The notes below the pieces were generated by a model. That model saw only the letters and a list, made by a program, of their open reading frames with translations, ran no database searches and was not told the DNA's origin. A program made the position numbers and the translations under genes. Shown here piece after piece: positions 8,163 to 15,624 of a stretch of 40,112 bases of DNA (the first letter of the stretch is position 1; each line of letters starts with the position of its first letter). The DNA is from Streptomyces sp. SKN60 (GTDB lineage: Bacteria; Actinomycetota; Actinomycetes; Streptomycetales; Streptomycetaceae): assembly GCF_026236535.1 (NCBI RefSeq), contig NZ_JAHTMW010000036.1:1-40112 (forward strand). Direction: 5' to 3'.

Positions 8163-8792
8163 GTGAGTTCCCAACCGATCCCGACCCGGGTCGTCCTGCT
8201 CGCGGGCCCCTCCGGCTCCGGCAAGTCGTCCCTCGCCGCCCGCACCGGTCTGCCGGTCCTGCGCCTCGACGACTTCTACAAGGAGGCCGACGACCCCTCC
8301 CTGCCGCTGGTCGAGCACAGCACCGACATCGACTGGGACTCCCCGCTCTCCTGGGACGCGGACACGGCCGTCGCCGCGATCGTGCGGCTGTGCCGTACGG
8401 GACGGACCGACGTGCCGGTGTACGACATCGCCACCAGCTCGCGGGTCGACCACGAGGTCCTCGACATCGAGCGCACCCCGCTGTTCGTCGCGGAGGGCAT
8501 CTTCGCCGCCGAGATCGTGGAGCGCTGCCGTGAGCTCGGCGTGCTCGCCGACGCGCTGTGTCTGCGCGGCCGGCCCTCGACGACCTTCCGCCGCCGGCTG
8601 CTCCGGGACCTCAGGGAGGGCCGCAAGTCCGTGCCCTTCCTGCTGCGCCGCGGCTGGCGCCTGATGCGCGCCGAGCGCGCGATCGTGGCCCGCCAGGCCG
8701 CGCTCGGCGCCCACCCGTGCGCCAAGGACGAGGCCCTCGGCCGGCTCGCCGCGGCGGCCGCCGGCCGCTGCCGGGTGCCCGCCGCCCGCTAG
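8163..8792 (+). CDS. Uridine kinase-like P-loop protein
   Basis: A 209-residue P-loop kinase starting at GTG 8163. The Walker A motif is GPSGSGKSSL, followed by LRLDDFYKE, an aspartate-bearing stretch typical of uridine/cytidine kinases and phosphoribulokinases, WDSPLSWD, and the FVAEGIF strand corresponding to Walker B. The basic RRRLLRDLREGRK region fits the lid. It would phosphorylate a nucleoside such as uridine, fitting the salvage genes nearby, but substrate cannot be fixed from sequence. It is divergent from the small exported protein gene and lacks an obvious copy of the shared nucleoside operator. Confidence 0.8.
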   Translation: MSSQPIPTRVVLLAGPSGSGKSSLAARTGLPVLRLDDFYKEADDPSLPLVEHSTDIDWDSPLSWDADTAVAAIVRLCRTGRTDVPVYDIATSSRVDHEVLDIERTPLFVAEGIFAAEIVERCRELGVLADALCLRGRPSTTFRRRLLRDLREGRKSVPFLLRRGWRLMRAERAIVARQAALGAHPCAKDEALGRLAAAAAGRCRVPAAR

Positions 8793-8833
8793 GGACAGGC
8801 CCTAGGCCACGGACCTCCTCCGTACACACGGAA

Positions 8834-8874
8834 GGCGCGGCCCGGACAAGACCCCCGCTTGTCCGACCCGCGCC
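8834..8874. terminator. Hairpin between convergent genes
   Basis: Nested inverted repeat: GGCGCGG with CCGCGCC outside and CGGACAAG (8843-8850) with CTTGTCCG (8858-8865) inside. It lies between the kinase gene and sigQ, which converge. Confidence 0.65.
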
Positions 8875-8879
8875 GATTT

Positions 8880-8938
8880 CCCCCGTACCCCCGTACGGTC
8901 CCCCGTGTGGTGCTCCCCCGTGTTCCCCCGTGTGCCCT
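8880..8938. repeat. Short degenerate CCCCGTR repeats
   Basis: Six near-copies of CCCCGTA or CCCCGTG occur in the short space just after the sigQ stop codon. No function is evident; it may be simple slippage sequence. Confidence 0.5.
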
Positions 8939-9657
8939 CAGGCGACGAGCTCGCCGAAGGACTCCTCCTCGTCACGGCCGAAGCTCAGCACCTCGTCCTC
9001 GCGCAGTCGCCGCAGCGAGCGCCAGATGCTCGACTTCACCGTGCCGACACTGATGTCCAGGATCTCCGCGATCTCCGGATCGGTCCGGCCCTCGTAGTAG
9101 CGCAGCACCAGCATCGTGCGCTGGAGCTCGGGCAGACGGGCCAGCGCCTGCCAGAGGACCGCGCGCAGTTCGGTGCCGCGCATCGCGTCCGTCTCGCCCA
9201 CCGTCTCCGGGAGCTCCTCGGTCGGGTACTCGTTGAGCTTGCGCCGGCGCCAGGCGCTGATGTGCAGGTTCGTCATCGTGCGGCGCAGGTAGCCGCCGAC
9301 CGCGGCCTTGTCGCTGATCCGGTCCCAGGCGCGGTACGTGGAGAACAGCGCGCTCTGGAGCAGGTCCTCGGCCTCGAAGCGGTCGCCGGTCAGGTGGTAG
9401 GCGGTGGCGTACAGGGAGGCCCGGCGCTCCTGGACGTAGGCCGTGAACTCGGCCTCCGAGCAGGAACGCTCCCCCGTGACCTCCCCGTACGCCGCTCCCC
9501 CGTCAGTCACGGCGACCATGTACGGCGCCTTGTACTGACGCCCGACGCTACGAGCGCACCCCCGCCCGCCCGTCACGCCGGACTTCTCGGTGTTCCGCGT
9601 GACGTCGTGGAGACGCGTGACAACTGCGCTGGAGGTGGTGCTGTGCAGTGCGTTCAT
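8938..9657 (-). CDS. sigQ: SigE-family ECF sigma factor SigQ
   Basis: RNA polymerase sigma factor of the short SigE/SFM type. Region 2 is recognisable in ERRASLYATAYHLTGDRFEAEDLLQSAL and RRTMTNLHISAWRR (about residues 75-145). Region 4 follows as LARLPELQRTMLVLRYYEG and the helix-turn-helix EIAEILDISVGTVKSSIWR (about 170-225). The 47-residue N-terminal extension from ATG 9657 is less certain; an internal ATG at 9519 gives 193 residues, nearer the family norm. It is divergent from afsQ1, the arrangement of S. coelicolor sigQ, where SigQ and AfsQ1 act antagonistically on antibiotic production. A perfect AfsQ1 box in the shared intergenic region suggests direct control by AfsQ1. Confidence 0.88.
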   Translation of the reverse strand: MNALHSTTSSAVVTRLHDVTRNTEKSGVTGGRGCARSVGRQYKAPYMVAVTDGGAAYGEVTGERSCSEAEFTAYVQERRASLYATAYHLTGDRFEAEDLLQSALFSTYRAWDRISDKAAVGGYLRRTMTNLHISAWRRRKLNEYPTEELPETVGETDAMRGTELRAVLWQALARLPELQRTMLVLRYYEGRTDPEIAEILDISVGTVKSSIWRSLRRLREDEVLSFGRDEEESFGELVA

Positions 9658-9741
9658 CTCGCGCCCCCCGTCGGTCGGAATCCGTAGGTCCTTGATGTCG
9701 AAAAGCTTGCCCGGCGCACTTCATGGCGGTGTCCGCCGACT

Positions 9742-9757
9742 GTCACAGACGTGTCAC
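9742..9757. promoter_or_regulatory. Predicted AfsQ1-binding box
   Basis: GTCAC (9742-9746), six bases, GTCAC (9753-9757) is an exact match to the published AfsQ1 pattern GTnAC-n6-GTnAC. It lies in the 193-base space between sigQ and afsQ1, where AfsQ1 is known to bind in S. coelicolor. Confidence 0.8.
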
Positions 9758-9850
9758 AGGGCCGGGCGTTACGAGAACGTGGCCGCCGGCCGGAAGGGAG
9801 GGGTGGCCGGACGGTCGAACTCGGACGGGCCCATGGGACAGAATGAGGCC

Positions 9851-10528
9851 GTGCCTTTCCTGTTGCTGATCGAGGACGACGACGCCATCCGCACGGCCCT
9901 CGAACTCTCCCTGTCACGCCAGGGCCACCGTGTGGCCACCGCGGCGACGGGCGAGGACGGCCTGAAGCTGTTGAAGGAACAGCGGCCGGACCTGGTCGTG
10001 CTTGACGTGATGCTGCCCGGCATCGACGGTTTCGAGGTGTGCCGGCGCATCCGGCGCACGGACCAGTTGCCGATCATCCTGCTGACGGCCCGCAGCGACG
10101 ACATCGACGTGGTCGTGGGCCTGGAGTCGGGTGCCGACGACTACGTGGTGAAGCCCGTGCAGGGCCGGGTGCTCGACGCCCGGATCCGCGCGGTGCTGCG
10201 GCGCGGCGAGCGGGAGGCCACCGACTCGGCCACCTTCGGCTCGCTGGTGATCGACCGCTCCGCGATGACGGTGACGAAGAACGGGGAGGACCTGCAGCTC
10301 ACGCCGACCGAGCTGCGGCTGCTCCTGGAGCTGAGCCGCCGTCCCGGCCAGGCGCTGTCGCGCCAGCAGCTGCTGCGGCTCGTCTGGGAGCACGACTACC
10401 TGGGCGACTCGCGTCTGGTCGACGCCTGTGTGCAGCGGCTGCGCGCCAAGGTGGAGGACGTGCCGTCCTCGCCGACCCTGATCCGTACCGTACGGGGCGT
10501 GGGCTATCGGCTGGACGTCCCTGCGTGA
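9851..10528 (+). CDS. afsQ1: Response regulator AfsQ1
   Basis: OmpR/PhoB-class response regulator of 225 residues from GTG 9851, the length of S. coelicolor AfsQ1; an in-frame ATG at 9833 would add only six residues. The receiver domain shows the acidic pocket IEDDDA (residues 8-11), phosphoacceptor Asp52 in VVLDVMLPG, the switch threonine in LLTAR and the lysine in VVKPVQGR. The C-terminal winged helix has LTPTELRLLLEL and VDACVQRLRAKVE. It overlaps afsQ2 by 4 bases. In S. coelicolor the system links glutamate and nitrogen supply to antibiotic production, controlling actinorhodin, undecylprodigiosin and CDA genes. Confidence 0.95.
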   Translation: MPFLLLIEDDDAIRTALELSLSRQGHRVATAATGEDGLKLLKEQRPDLVVLDVMLPGIDGFEVCRRIRRTDQLPIILLTARSDDIDVVVGLESGADDYVVKPVQGRVLDARIRAVLRRGEREATDSATFGSLVIDRSAMTVTKNGEDLQLTPTELRLLLELSRRPGQALSRQQLLRLVWEHDYLGDSRLVDACVQRLRAKVEDVPSSPTLIRTVRGVGYRLDVPA

Positions 10529-12021
10529 GCAAAGGGATCATCACGGCGCTCCGCTTCACCAGTCTGCGACTCCGTCTCGTCGTCGTCTTCGCCCTGGTCG
10601 CGCTCACCGCGGCCGTGTCGGCCTCCGGCATCGCGTACTGGCTCAACCGCGAGGCCGTGCTCAAGCGCACCCAGGACGCGGCGCTGGGCGACTTCCGGCA
10701 GGAGATGCAGAACCGGGCGGCGACGCTGCCGCTGCGGCCCACCCAGGAGGAGCTGCGGCGCACCGCCGAGCAGATGGCGGGCGGCAGCGCCGGCTACAGC
10801 GTGCTGCTGATCGGCGAGCGGGCGGCCGGCAAGCCGATCGTCGGCGCCTCCGACCCGGACAGCTTCACGCTCGCGGACGTGCCGCAGTCGCTGCGTACCG
10901 CGGTGTCGACCGAGCGGCCGGTGACGGACGCCAACCCGTACCGCTACCACCTGGTGTGGCAGCGCACCCAGCGCGGCTCGACGCCGTATCTGGTGGGCGG
11001 GACGAAGATCGACGGCGGCGGGCCGACCGGCTACATGTTCAAGTCGCTGGCCGCGGAGAAGGCCGACCTCAATTCGCTGGCCTGGTCGCTCGGCATCGCC
11101 ACCGGCCTCGCGGTGATCGGCTCGGTGCTGCTCGCGCAGGTCGCGGCGACCACCGTGCTCCGTCCGGTGCACCGGCTCGGCGAGGCGGCCCGGCAGCTTG
11201 GCGAGGGCAAGCTCGACACCCGGCTGCGGGTCTCCGGCGCCGACGAACTGGCCGATCTGTCGCGGACCTTCAACAGCGCGGCGGAGTCGCTGCAGAAGAA
11301 GGTCGCGGACATGAGCGCCCGGGAGGAGGCGAGCCGCCGCTTCGTCGCCGACATGTCGCACGAGCTGCGCACCCCGCTGACCGCGCTGACCGCCGTGACC
11401 GAGGTCCTGGAGGACGAGCAGGACGGCCTCGACCCGATGATCGCGCCCGCGGTCGCGCTGGTCGTCAGCGAGACCCGGCGGCTCAACGACCTGGTGGAGA
11501 ACCTGATGGAGGTGACCCGCTTCGACGCGGGCACCGCGCGCCTGGTCCTGGACGACGTGGACATCGCCGACCAGATCACCGCCTGCATCGACGCCCGGGC
11601 CTGGCTTGACGCGGTCGACCTGGACGCCGAGCGCGGCATCGTGGCCCGGCTCGACCCGCGCCGCCTGGACGTCATCCTGGCCAATCTGATCGGCAACGCG
11701 CTCAAGCACGGCGGTTCGCCGGTGCGGGTGTCGGTACGGACCGAGGGCACGGGGGCCGAGGAGGAGCTGGTGATCTCGGTGCGCGACCACGGGCCGGGCA
11801 TTCCGGTGGAGGTGCTTCCGCACGTCTTCGACCGTTTCTACAAGGCCAGTGCCTCGCGGCCGCGTTCGGACGGCAGCGGTCTCGGTCTCTCCATCGCCAT
11901 GGAGAACGCGCTGATCCACGGCGGTTCGATCACGGCCGCCAACTCCACGGACGCGGACGGACGGGTGGACGGCGCGGTGTTCGTGCTGCGGCTGCCGCGG
12001 GGCGAGGTGGAGGAGAGTTGA
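10525..12021 (+). CDS. afsQ2: Sensor histidine kinase AfsQ2
   Basis: Membrane histidine kinase of 498 residues beginning at GTG 10525, with GTGA overlapping the afsQ1 stop. Two membrane segments (about residues 17-40 and 183-207) flank an extracytoplasmic sensor domain of some 140 residues. A HAMP linker follows (about 208-262), then a HisKA domain with His279 in FVADMSHELRTPLTAL, and the ATPase domain with NLIGNALKHG, DHGPGIP, FDRFYKA and GSGLGLSIA. It is the cognate kinase of AfsQ1. The stop codon overlaps the TTG start of the next gene, so the three genes form one operon. Confidence 0.95.
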   Translation: MSKGIITALRFTSLRLRLVVVFALVALTAAVSASGIAYWLNREAVLKRTQDAALGDFRQEMQNRAATLPLRPTQEELRRTAEQMAGGSAGYSVLLIGERAAGKPIVGASDPDSFTLADVPQSLRTAVSTERPVTDANPYRYHLVWQRTQRGSTPYLVGGTKIDGGGPTGYMFKSLAAEKADLNSLAWSLGIATGLAVIGSVLLAQVAATTVLRPVHRLGEAARQLGEGKLDTRLRVSGADELADLSRTFNSAAESLQKKVADMSAREEASRRFVADMSHELRTPLTALTAVTEVLEDEQDGLDPMIAPAVALVVSETRRLNDLVENLMEVTRFDAGTARLVLDDVDIADQITACIDARAWLDAVDLDAERGIVARLDPRRLDVILANLIGNALKHGGSPVRVSVRTEGTGAEEELVISVRDHGPGIPVEVLPHVFDRFYKASASRPRSDGSGLGLSIAMENALIHGGSITAANSTDADGRVDGAVFVLRLPRGEVEES

Positions 12022-12659
12022 GACGTCGGGGTACGAGCCGGGGGGCGGGCCTGCGGGTCCCGGGCCTGCTGGTCCTGGGCGCCGTGCTGCTCGCGGGCTG
12101 TGGCATCCGTACGACCTCGGTGCCGGTCGACGCGGGCGCGGCGCCCTCCCGGGTGCCGTGCAGCGTGCCGGGCGGGGCCTCGGAGACCGGGGTGCAGAGC
12201 GGGGTGCCGCTGCGCGTGTACCTGCTGTGCGGGGCGCAGTTGGAGCCGGTGGAGCGGCGGTCGCCGCTGCCCGAGGAGAAGGCGTCGGGCGATCCGGTGC
12301 GCACCGCCTCCGCGCTGCTCGTACAGCTGGAGACCGAGCCCTCGGAGGAGGAGCGGCGGGCCGGGTTCGGCACGGCGGTGAAGGGACCGCTGGTGGTCAC
12401 CGGGCCGCACAAGAGCGACCCGGCGGGCACGCTGCGGCTGAGCCGGCAGCCCGAGGACCTGCCGCCGACCGCCCTGGCGCAGATCGTGTGCACCTTCGCG
12501 GAGAGTCCGGCGGGCGAGTCGGCCCCCGGCGGCTCGGGCGGCGACTCGATCGTCCTGGGCGGCCCCGGCCCGTACCAGCCGCGCCGCTACAGCTGTACGG
12601 CCGACCTGAAGGAGCGCCCGGAGACGGCGGTGCCGTCGGCGCCGGCGTCGTCGGCCTGA
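12018..12659 (+). CDS. Lipoprotein of the AfsQ operon
   Basis: A 213-residue protein starting at TTG 12018, overlapping the afsQ2 stop by 4 bases. The N-terminus is a lipoprotein signal: basic RRRGTSRG, a hydrophobic core, and the lipobox LLAGC with the lipidated cysteine near residue 28. The mature part has no recognised fold, although cysteines near positions 54 and 71 could pair. The position matches the third gene of the S. coelicolor afsQ locus (SCO4905). Tight coupling to the kinase suggests an accessory sensor on the membrane surface; that is inference. Confidence 0.85.
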   Translation: MRRRGTSRGAGLRVPGLLVLGAVLLAGCGIRTTSVPVDAGAAPSRVPCSVPGGASETGVQSGVPLRVYLLCGAQLEPVERRSPLPEEKASGDPVRTASALLVQLETEPSEEERRAGFGTAVKGPLVVTGPHKSDPAGTLRLSRQPEDLPPTALAQIVCTFAESPAGESAPGGSGGDSIVLGGPGPYQPRRYSCTADLKERPETAVPSAPASSA

Positions 12660-12696
12660 CGCGGCCCGTTCTGCCGCCTGCGTCACCTGGTCCGGA

Positions 12697-12720
12697 CCCG
12701 GCGGAACCGATTCCGCCGGG
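12697..12720 (+). terminator. Terminator of the afsQ operon
   Basis: A 10-bp perfect stem CCCGGCGGAA (12697-12706), a CCGA loop and TTCCGCCGGG (12711-12720). It directly abuts the first possible start of the VanZ-like gene. Confidence 0.6.
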
Positions 12721-13362
12721 GTGCGCGTCTTGGGGGGCGTGCAGCGTCAAGGTTCGGGCGGTTCGGGCAGTTCCGGCGGCAGTGTCGCCGTGGTCGTACG
12801 CGTGGCGGGGTTCGTCCTTCTCCTCGCGCATCTGCTGCTCGTCGCCTGGGTGACGCTCCGGCCCCGGGACGTGGCGTGGATGACCGCGCCCAATCTGACC
12901 CCGCTGGCGGGGATCCGGGGCGATCTGGCGCTCGGGCCGGTCGAGGCGTTCCGGCGGATCGGCGGCGGGCTGCTGCTCCTGGCCCCGCTCGGGGTGCTGC
13001 TTCCGATGTGCGACGGGCGGCTCACGGTCTCGCCGTGGGCGTCGCTGACCCGGACCGCGGCGGCCGGGGCGCTGGTGTCGCTGGCGATCGAGTTGTTGCA
13101 GACGGCGGTGCCGGGGCAGGTCGTTGACGTGGACTCGGTGCTCCTGAACACGACGGGTGTCGCCTTCGCGCATCTGCTGTTCGTGCCGGCGGCGCGGGCC
13201 CGGCTGCGGCGCGGTCCGCGCGGCGGCCGGCGGTCCGCGGGCCGTGCGCCGGAGGCGGCCGCTTCGGGTGGCGCGGGCCCGGTCTCCTCCTCGGGGAGGA
13301 GCCCCAGGGTCGCTTCTCAGGGGGCGACCCCGACGATTCCCAGGGTCGGGATCGCCCCGTAG
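12721..13362 (+). CDS. VanZ-like membrane protein
   Basis: A 213-residue polytopic protein with four predicted membrane helices and the VanZ-family pattern: LRPRDVAWMTAPNLTPL after helix one, NxxLF-like GGGLLLLAPLGVLLP in the middle, then LAIELLQTAVPGQVVDVDSV and a final helix. VanZ proteins were named from the teicoplanin-resistance gene of Tn1546, but most chromosomal copies have no known role. The first 20 residues are Gly/Ser-rich and the terminator ends at 12720, so translation may start downstream, at GTG 12739 or later. The C-terminal 50 residues are low-complexity. Confidence 0.75.
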   Translation: MRVLGGVQRQGSGGSGSSGGSVAVVVRVAGFVLLLAHLLLVAWVTLRPRDVAWMTAPNLTPLAGIRGDLALGPVEAFRRIGGGLLLLAPLGVLLPMCDGRLTVSPWASLTRTAAAGALVSLAIELLQTAVPGQVVDVDSVLLNTTGVAFAHLLFVPAARARLRRGPRGGRRSAGRAPEAAASGGAGPVSSSGRSPRVASQGATPTIPRVGIAP

Positions 13363-13485
13363 AGGGACGCTTTGTCCCGGCGGTCGGCGGCACCATGGAG
13401 ACATCGGGAAGGCCCGATGGAACACCACGGAGACCCGGAAGCACCGGGAAGCACCGGGAAGCCCCCGGAGAAGAAGGAGCCCACC

Positions 13486-13686
13486 ATGGCCGCGATTGTC
13501 CGCCCCCGCGAAGGTCGCATGCTCGGCGGAGTGTGCGCGGCGCTGGCCCGGCGCTTCGGCATATCGGCGACGGCGATGCGCGTGATCTTCCTGGCCTCGT
13601 GCCTGCTGCCCGGCCCGCAGTTCCTGCTCTACCTGGCGCTGTGGGTGCTGCTGCCGGGCGAGAAGCGCCCGAGCGCGGCCTGGTAG
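13486..13686 (+). CDS. Small PspC-domain membrane protein
   Basis: A 66-residue protein starting at ATG 13486, preceded by a strong AAGAAGGAG ribosome-binding site. It is almost entirely a PspC domain: PREGRMLGGVCAALARRFG, then VIFLASCLLPGP and a hydrophobic segment ending LWVLLPGEK. PspC domains occur in membrane stress proteins. The upstream sequence contains short tandem copies of GGAAGCACC (13438-13462). Longer reading frames starting upstream would absorb this repeat and are less likely. Confidence 0.85.
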   Translation: MAAIVRPREGRMLGGVCAALARRFGISATAMRVIFLASCLLPGPQFLLYLALWVLLPGEKRPSAAW

Positions 13687-13712
13687 CCGACGGCTCGGCC
13701 CGCACGCGTACG

Positions 13713-13753
13713 CCGAAGGGGCACCTCCCGGAAGACCGGGGGTGCCCCTTCGG
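13713..13753. terminator. Bidirectional terminator
   Basis: Long hairpin: arms CCGAAGGGGCAC and GTGCCCCTTCGG extended by a GC-rich inner stem with one bulge. It separates the converging PspC gene and exported-protein gene. Confidence 0.85.
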
Positions 13754-13781
13754 TGTGTGTACGGGCAGGGCCCGGGCGGGA

Positions 13782-14195
13782 TCAGACGCCGAGGCCGCCG
13801 AGGCCGCCGACCGGGAGGCCGCCGAGCAGGCCGGTGGCCGCGCCGAGCGGGGTGGCGGCGAGGCCGCTCTGGGCGCCCTGCAGCGGCAGGTCGGTGGCCT
13901 GCTTCTGCACCTCGGCCGGGAGGTTCTGGGCCTGCTCGACGGCGCCCGGGAGGGTGTTGGCGCCCTGCTCGACACCGGTGCCGACGGCGGTCTCGCCACC
14001 GGCCAGGGCCTCGCCCGCACCCGCCGGGAGGGTGGTGACGTCCTCGCCGAGCGGCACGGTGCTGGTCACCAGGCCCAGCGCGTCGGGGCCGGCCGGCAGC
14101 GGGGCCGGGGCGGCGGAGGCCGTACCGGCGGCGACAGCGGCGAAGGCGGCACCGAGGGCGGCGACACCGAGCGTCTTGGCGGCAGACTGCTTCAT
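13782..14195 (-). CDS. Small exported Ala/Leu/Gly-rich protein
   Basis: A 137-residue protein from ATG 14195, with an AGGAAGA ribosome-binding site upstream. The N-terminus MKQSAAKTLGVAALGAAF is a clear Sec-type signal peptide with likely cleavage after TASA. The mature protein has no cysteine and no known domain; it is dominated by Ala, Leu, Gly and Pro, ending in Gly-rich PVGGLGGLGV. Relatives in Streptomyces are often labelled ATP-binding protein without visible support, since no P-loop is present. It resembles the protein at 7648-8040 in size and composition. Confidence 0.75.
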   Translation of the reverse strand: MKQSAAKTLGVAALGAAFAAVAAGTASAAPAPLPAGPDALGLVTSTVPLGEDVTTLPAGAGEALAGGETAVGTGVEQGANTLPGAVEQAQNLPAEVQKQATDLPLQGAQSGLAATPLGAATGLLGGLPVGGLGGLGV

Positions 14196-14309
14196 CAGAA
14201 AATCTTCCTCGGGAATCTCGGGGCGCAGGGGAATAACGCAGGGGAATTGCGGGGAATGCAGAGTGGCTACGCAAACTAGCCAGCGAACGTTCCGTCCGCA
14301 AACACCGAA

Positions 14310-14340
14310 CGGCGGCCGGGCGTGGTGCGCCCGGCCGCCG
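14310..14340 (-). terminator. Terminator of add
   Basis: A 13-bp perfect stem CGGCGGCCGGGCG (14310-14322), a 5-base loop, and its complement (14328-14340), 24 bases beyond the add stop codon. Confidence 0.8.
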
Positions 14341-14364
14341 TGTCCCGTGTCCCGAGGGCGGCGA

Positions 14365-15519
14365 TCAGCCCGTGTGCGCGGAAGACTCGCTGGTGGTGGC
14401 GGTCTGCTGGAACAGCCATTCGGACTTCAGCTCGGCGTATCCCGGCTTGATGACGTCGTTGATCATGGCGAGTCGTTCATCGAAAGGAATGAACGCTGAT
14501 TTCATCGCATTGACCGTGAACCACTGCATGTCGTCGAGCGTGTAACCGAATGCCTCGACCAGGAATTCGAATTCCCGGCTCATGCTGGTGCCGCTCATCA
14601 GCCGGTTGTCCGTGTTGACCGTGGCGCGGAAGTGCAGCTTGCGCAGCAGCCCGATGGGGTGCTCCTTGTAGGAGGTCGCGGCGCCGGTCTGCAGATTGGA
14701 GGTCGGGCACATCTCAAGCGGGATGCGCTTGTCCCGGACGTAGGCGGCGAGCCGGCCCAGGGTGACCGAGCCGTCGTCGGCGACCTCGATGTCGTCGATG
14801 ATCCGCACGCCGTGGCCGAGCCGGTCGGCGCCGCACCACTGGAGGGCCTGCCAGATCGACGGCAGGCCGAAGGCCTCGCCGGCGTGGATGGTGAAGTGGT
14901 TGTTCTCCCGCTTCAGATACTCGAAGGCGTCGAGGTGGCGGGTGGGCGGGAAGCCGGCCTCGGCGCCCGCGATGTCGAAGCCGACGACACCGGTGTCGCG
15001 GTAGCGGTTGGCGAGTTCGGCGATCTCCAGGGCGCGGGCGGCGTGCCGCATCGCGGTGAGCAGCGCGCCGACCCGGATCCGGTGCCCGTCGGCGCGGGCC
15101 CGCCGCTCGCCCTCGCGGAAGCCCTCGTTGACCGCCTCGACGACCTCTTCGAGGGTGAGACCGCCCTCCAGGTGCTGCTCGGGGGCGTACCGCACCTCGG
15201 CGTAGACGACGCCGTCCTCGGCGAGGTCGGCGGCGCACTCGGCGGCGACCCGGAACAGGGCCTCGCGGGTCTGCATGACGGCGCAGGTGTGCGCGAACGT
15301 CTCCAGGTAGCGCGGGAGCGAGCCGGAGTCGGCGGCCTCCCGGAACCAGATGCCGAGCTTGTCCGGCTCGGTCTCCGGAAGGTTCTCGTAGCCCTGCTCG
15401 CGGGCGAGTTCGATGATCGTGCCGGGGCGCAGCCCGCCGTCGAGGTGGTCGTGCAGCAGGACCTTCGGGGCGCGGCGGATCTGGTCCGCGGAGGGGGTGC
15501 TGGGGATCTGGCTCGTCAT
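14365..15519 (-). CDS. add: Adenosine deaminase
   Basis: Zinc hydrolase converting adenosine or deoxyadenosine to inosine or deoxyinosine, 384 residues. Metal and catalytic motifs are HDHLDGG near the N-terminus, GFDIAGAE, the third zinc histidine with catalytic glutamate in TIHAGEAFG, the histidine of DRLGHGVRI, and the metal aspartate in ATVNTDNRLMSGT. The residue after this aspartate is Asn rather than the Asp of mammalian and E. coli enzymes, which I recall from some other bacterial deaminases. ATG 15519 lies just 7 bases from a TAGAGT -10 box, so the message is probably leaderless. The shared nucleoside operator lies just upstream. Confidence 0.94.
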   Translation of the reverse strand: MTSQIPSTPSADQIRRAPKVLLHDHLDGGLRPGTIIELAREQGYENLPETEPDKLGIWFREAADSGSLPRYLETFAHTCAVMQTREALFRVAAECAADLAEDGVVYAEVRYAPEQHLEGGLTLEEVVEAVNEGFREGERRARADGHRIRVGALLTAMRHAARALEIAELANRYRDTGVVGFDIAGAEAGFPPTRHLDAFEYLKRENNHFTIHAGEAFGLPSIWQALQWCGADRLGHGVRIIDDIEVADDGSVTLGRLAAYVRDKRIPLEMCPTSNLQTGAATSYKEHPIGLLRKLHFRATVNTDNRLMSGTSMSREFEFLVEAFGYTLDDMQWFTVNAMKSAFIPFDERLAMINDVIKPGYAELKSEWLFQQTATTSESSAHTG

Positions 15520-15525
15520 TGCCGC

Positions 15526-15548
15526 ACTCTAGCCCCTACGCGCGTAGA
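15526..15548 (-). promoter_or_regulatory. Operator and promoter of add
   Basis: Read on the minus strand, TCTACGCGCGTAGG (15548-15535) holds the perfect 12-bp palindrome CTACGCGCGTAG. A -10 hexamer TAGAGT (15532-15527) follows, then 7 bases, then the ATG. The operator fills the -35/-10 spacer. Transcription is predicted to begin at about the first base of the start codon. Confidence 0.72.
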
Positions 15549-15624
15549 GCGCGCCCCTCGGCGCCGGATCCGATCGCCGGAATTTCCGGTGCACGCCGCC
15601 CGCCGGTCGGCCTAGCCTGCGCGT

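Noticed and set aside
8880..8938. CRISPR-like array from repeated CCCCGTR
   Set aside because: The units are 7 bases with no regular spacers; it is simple degenerate repetition.
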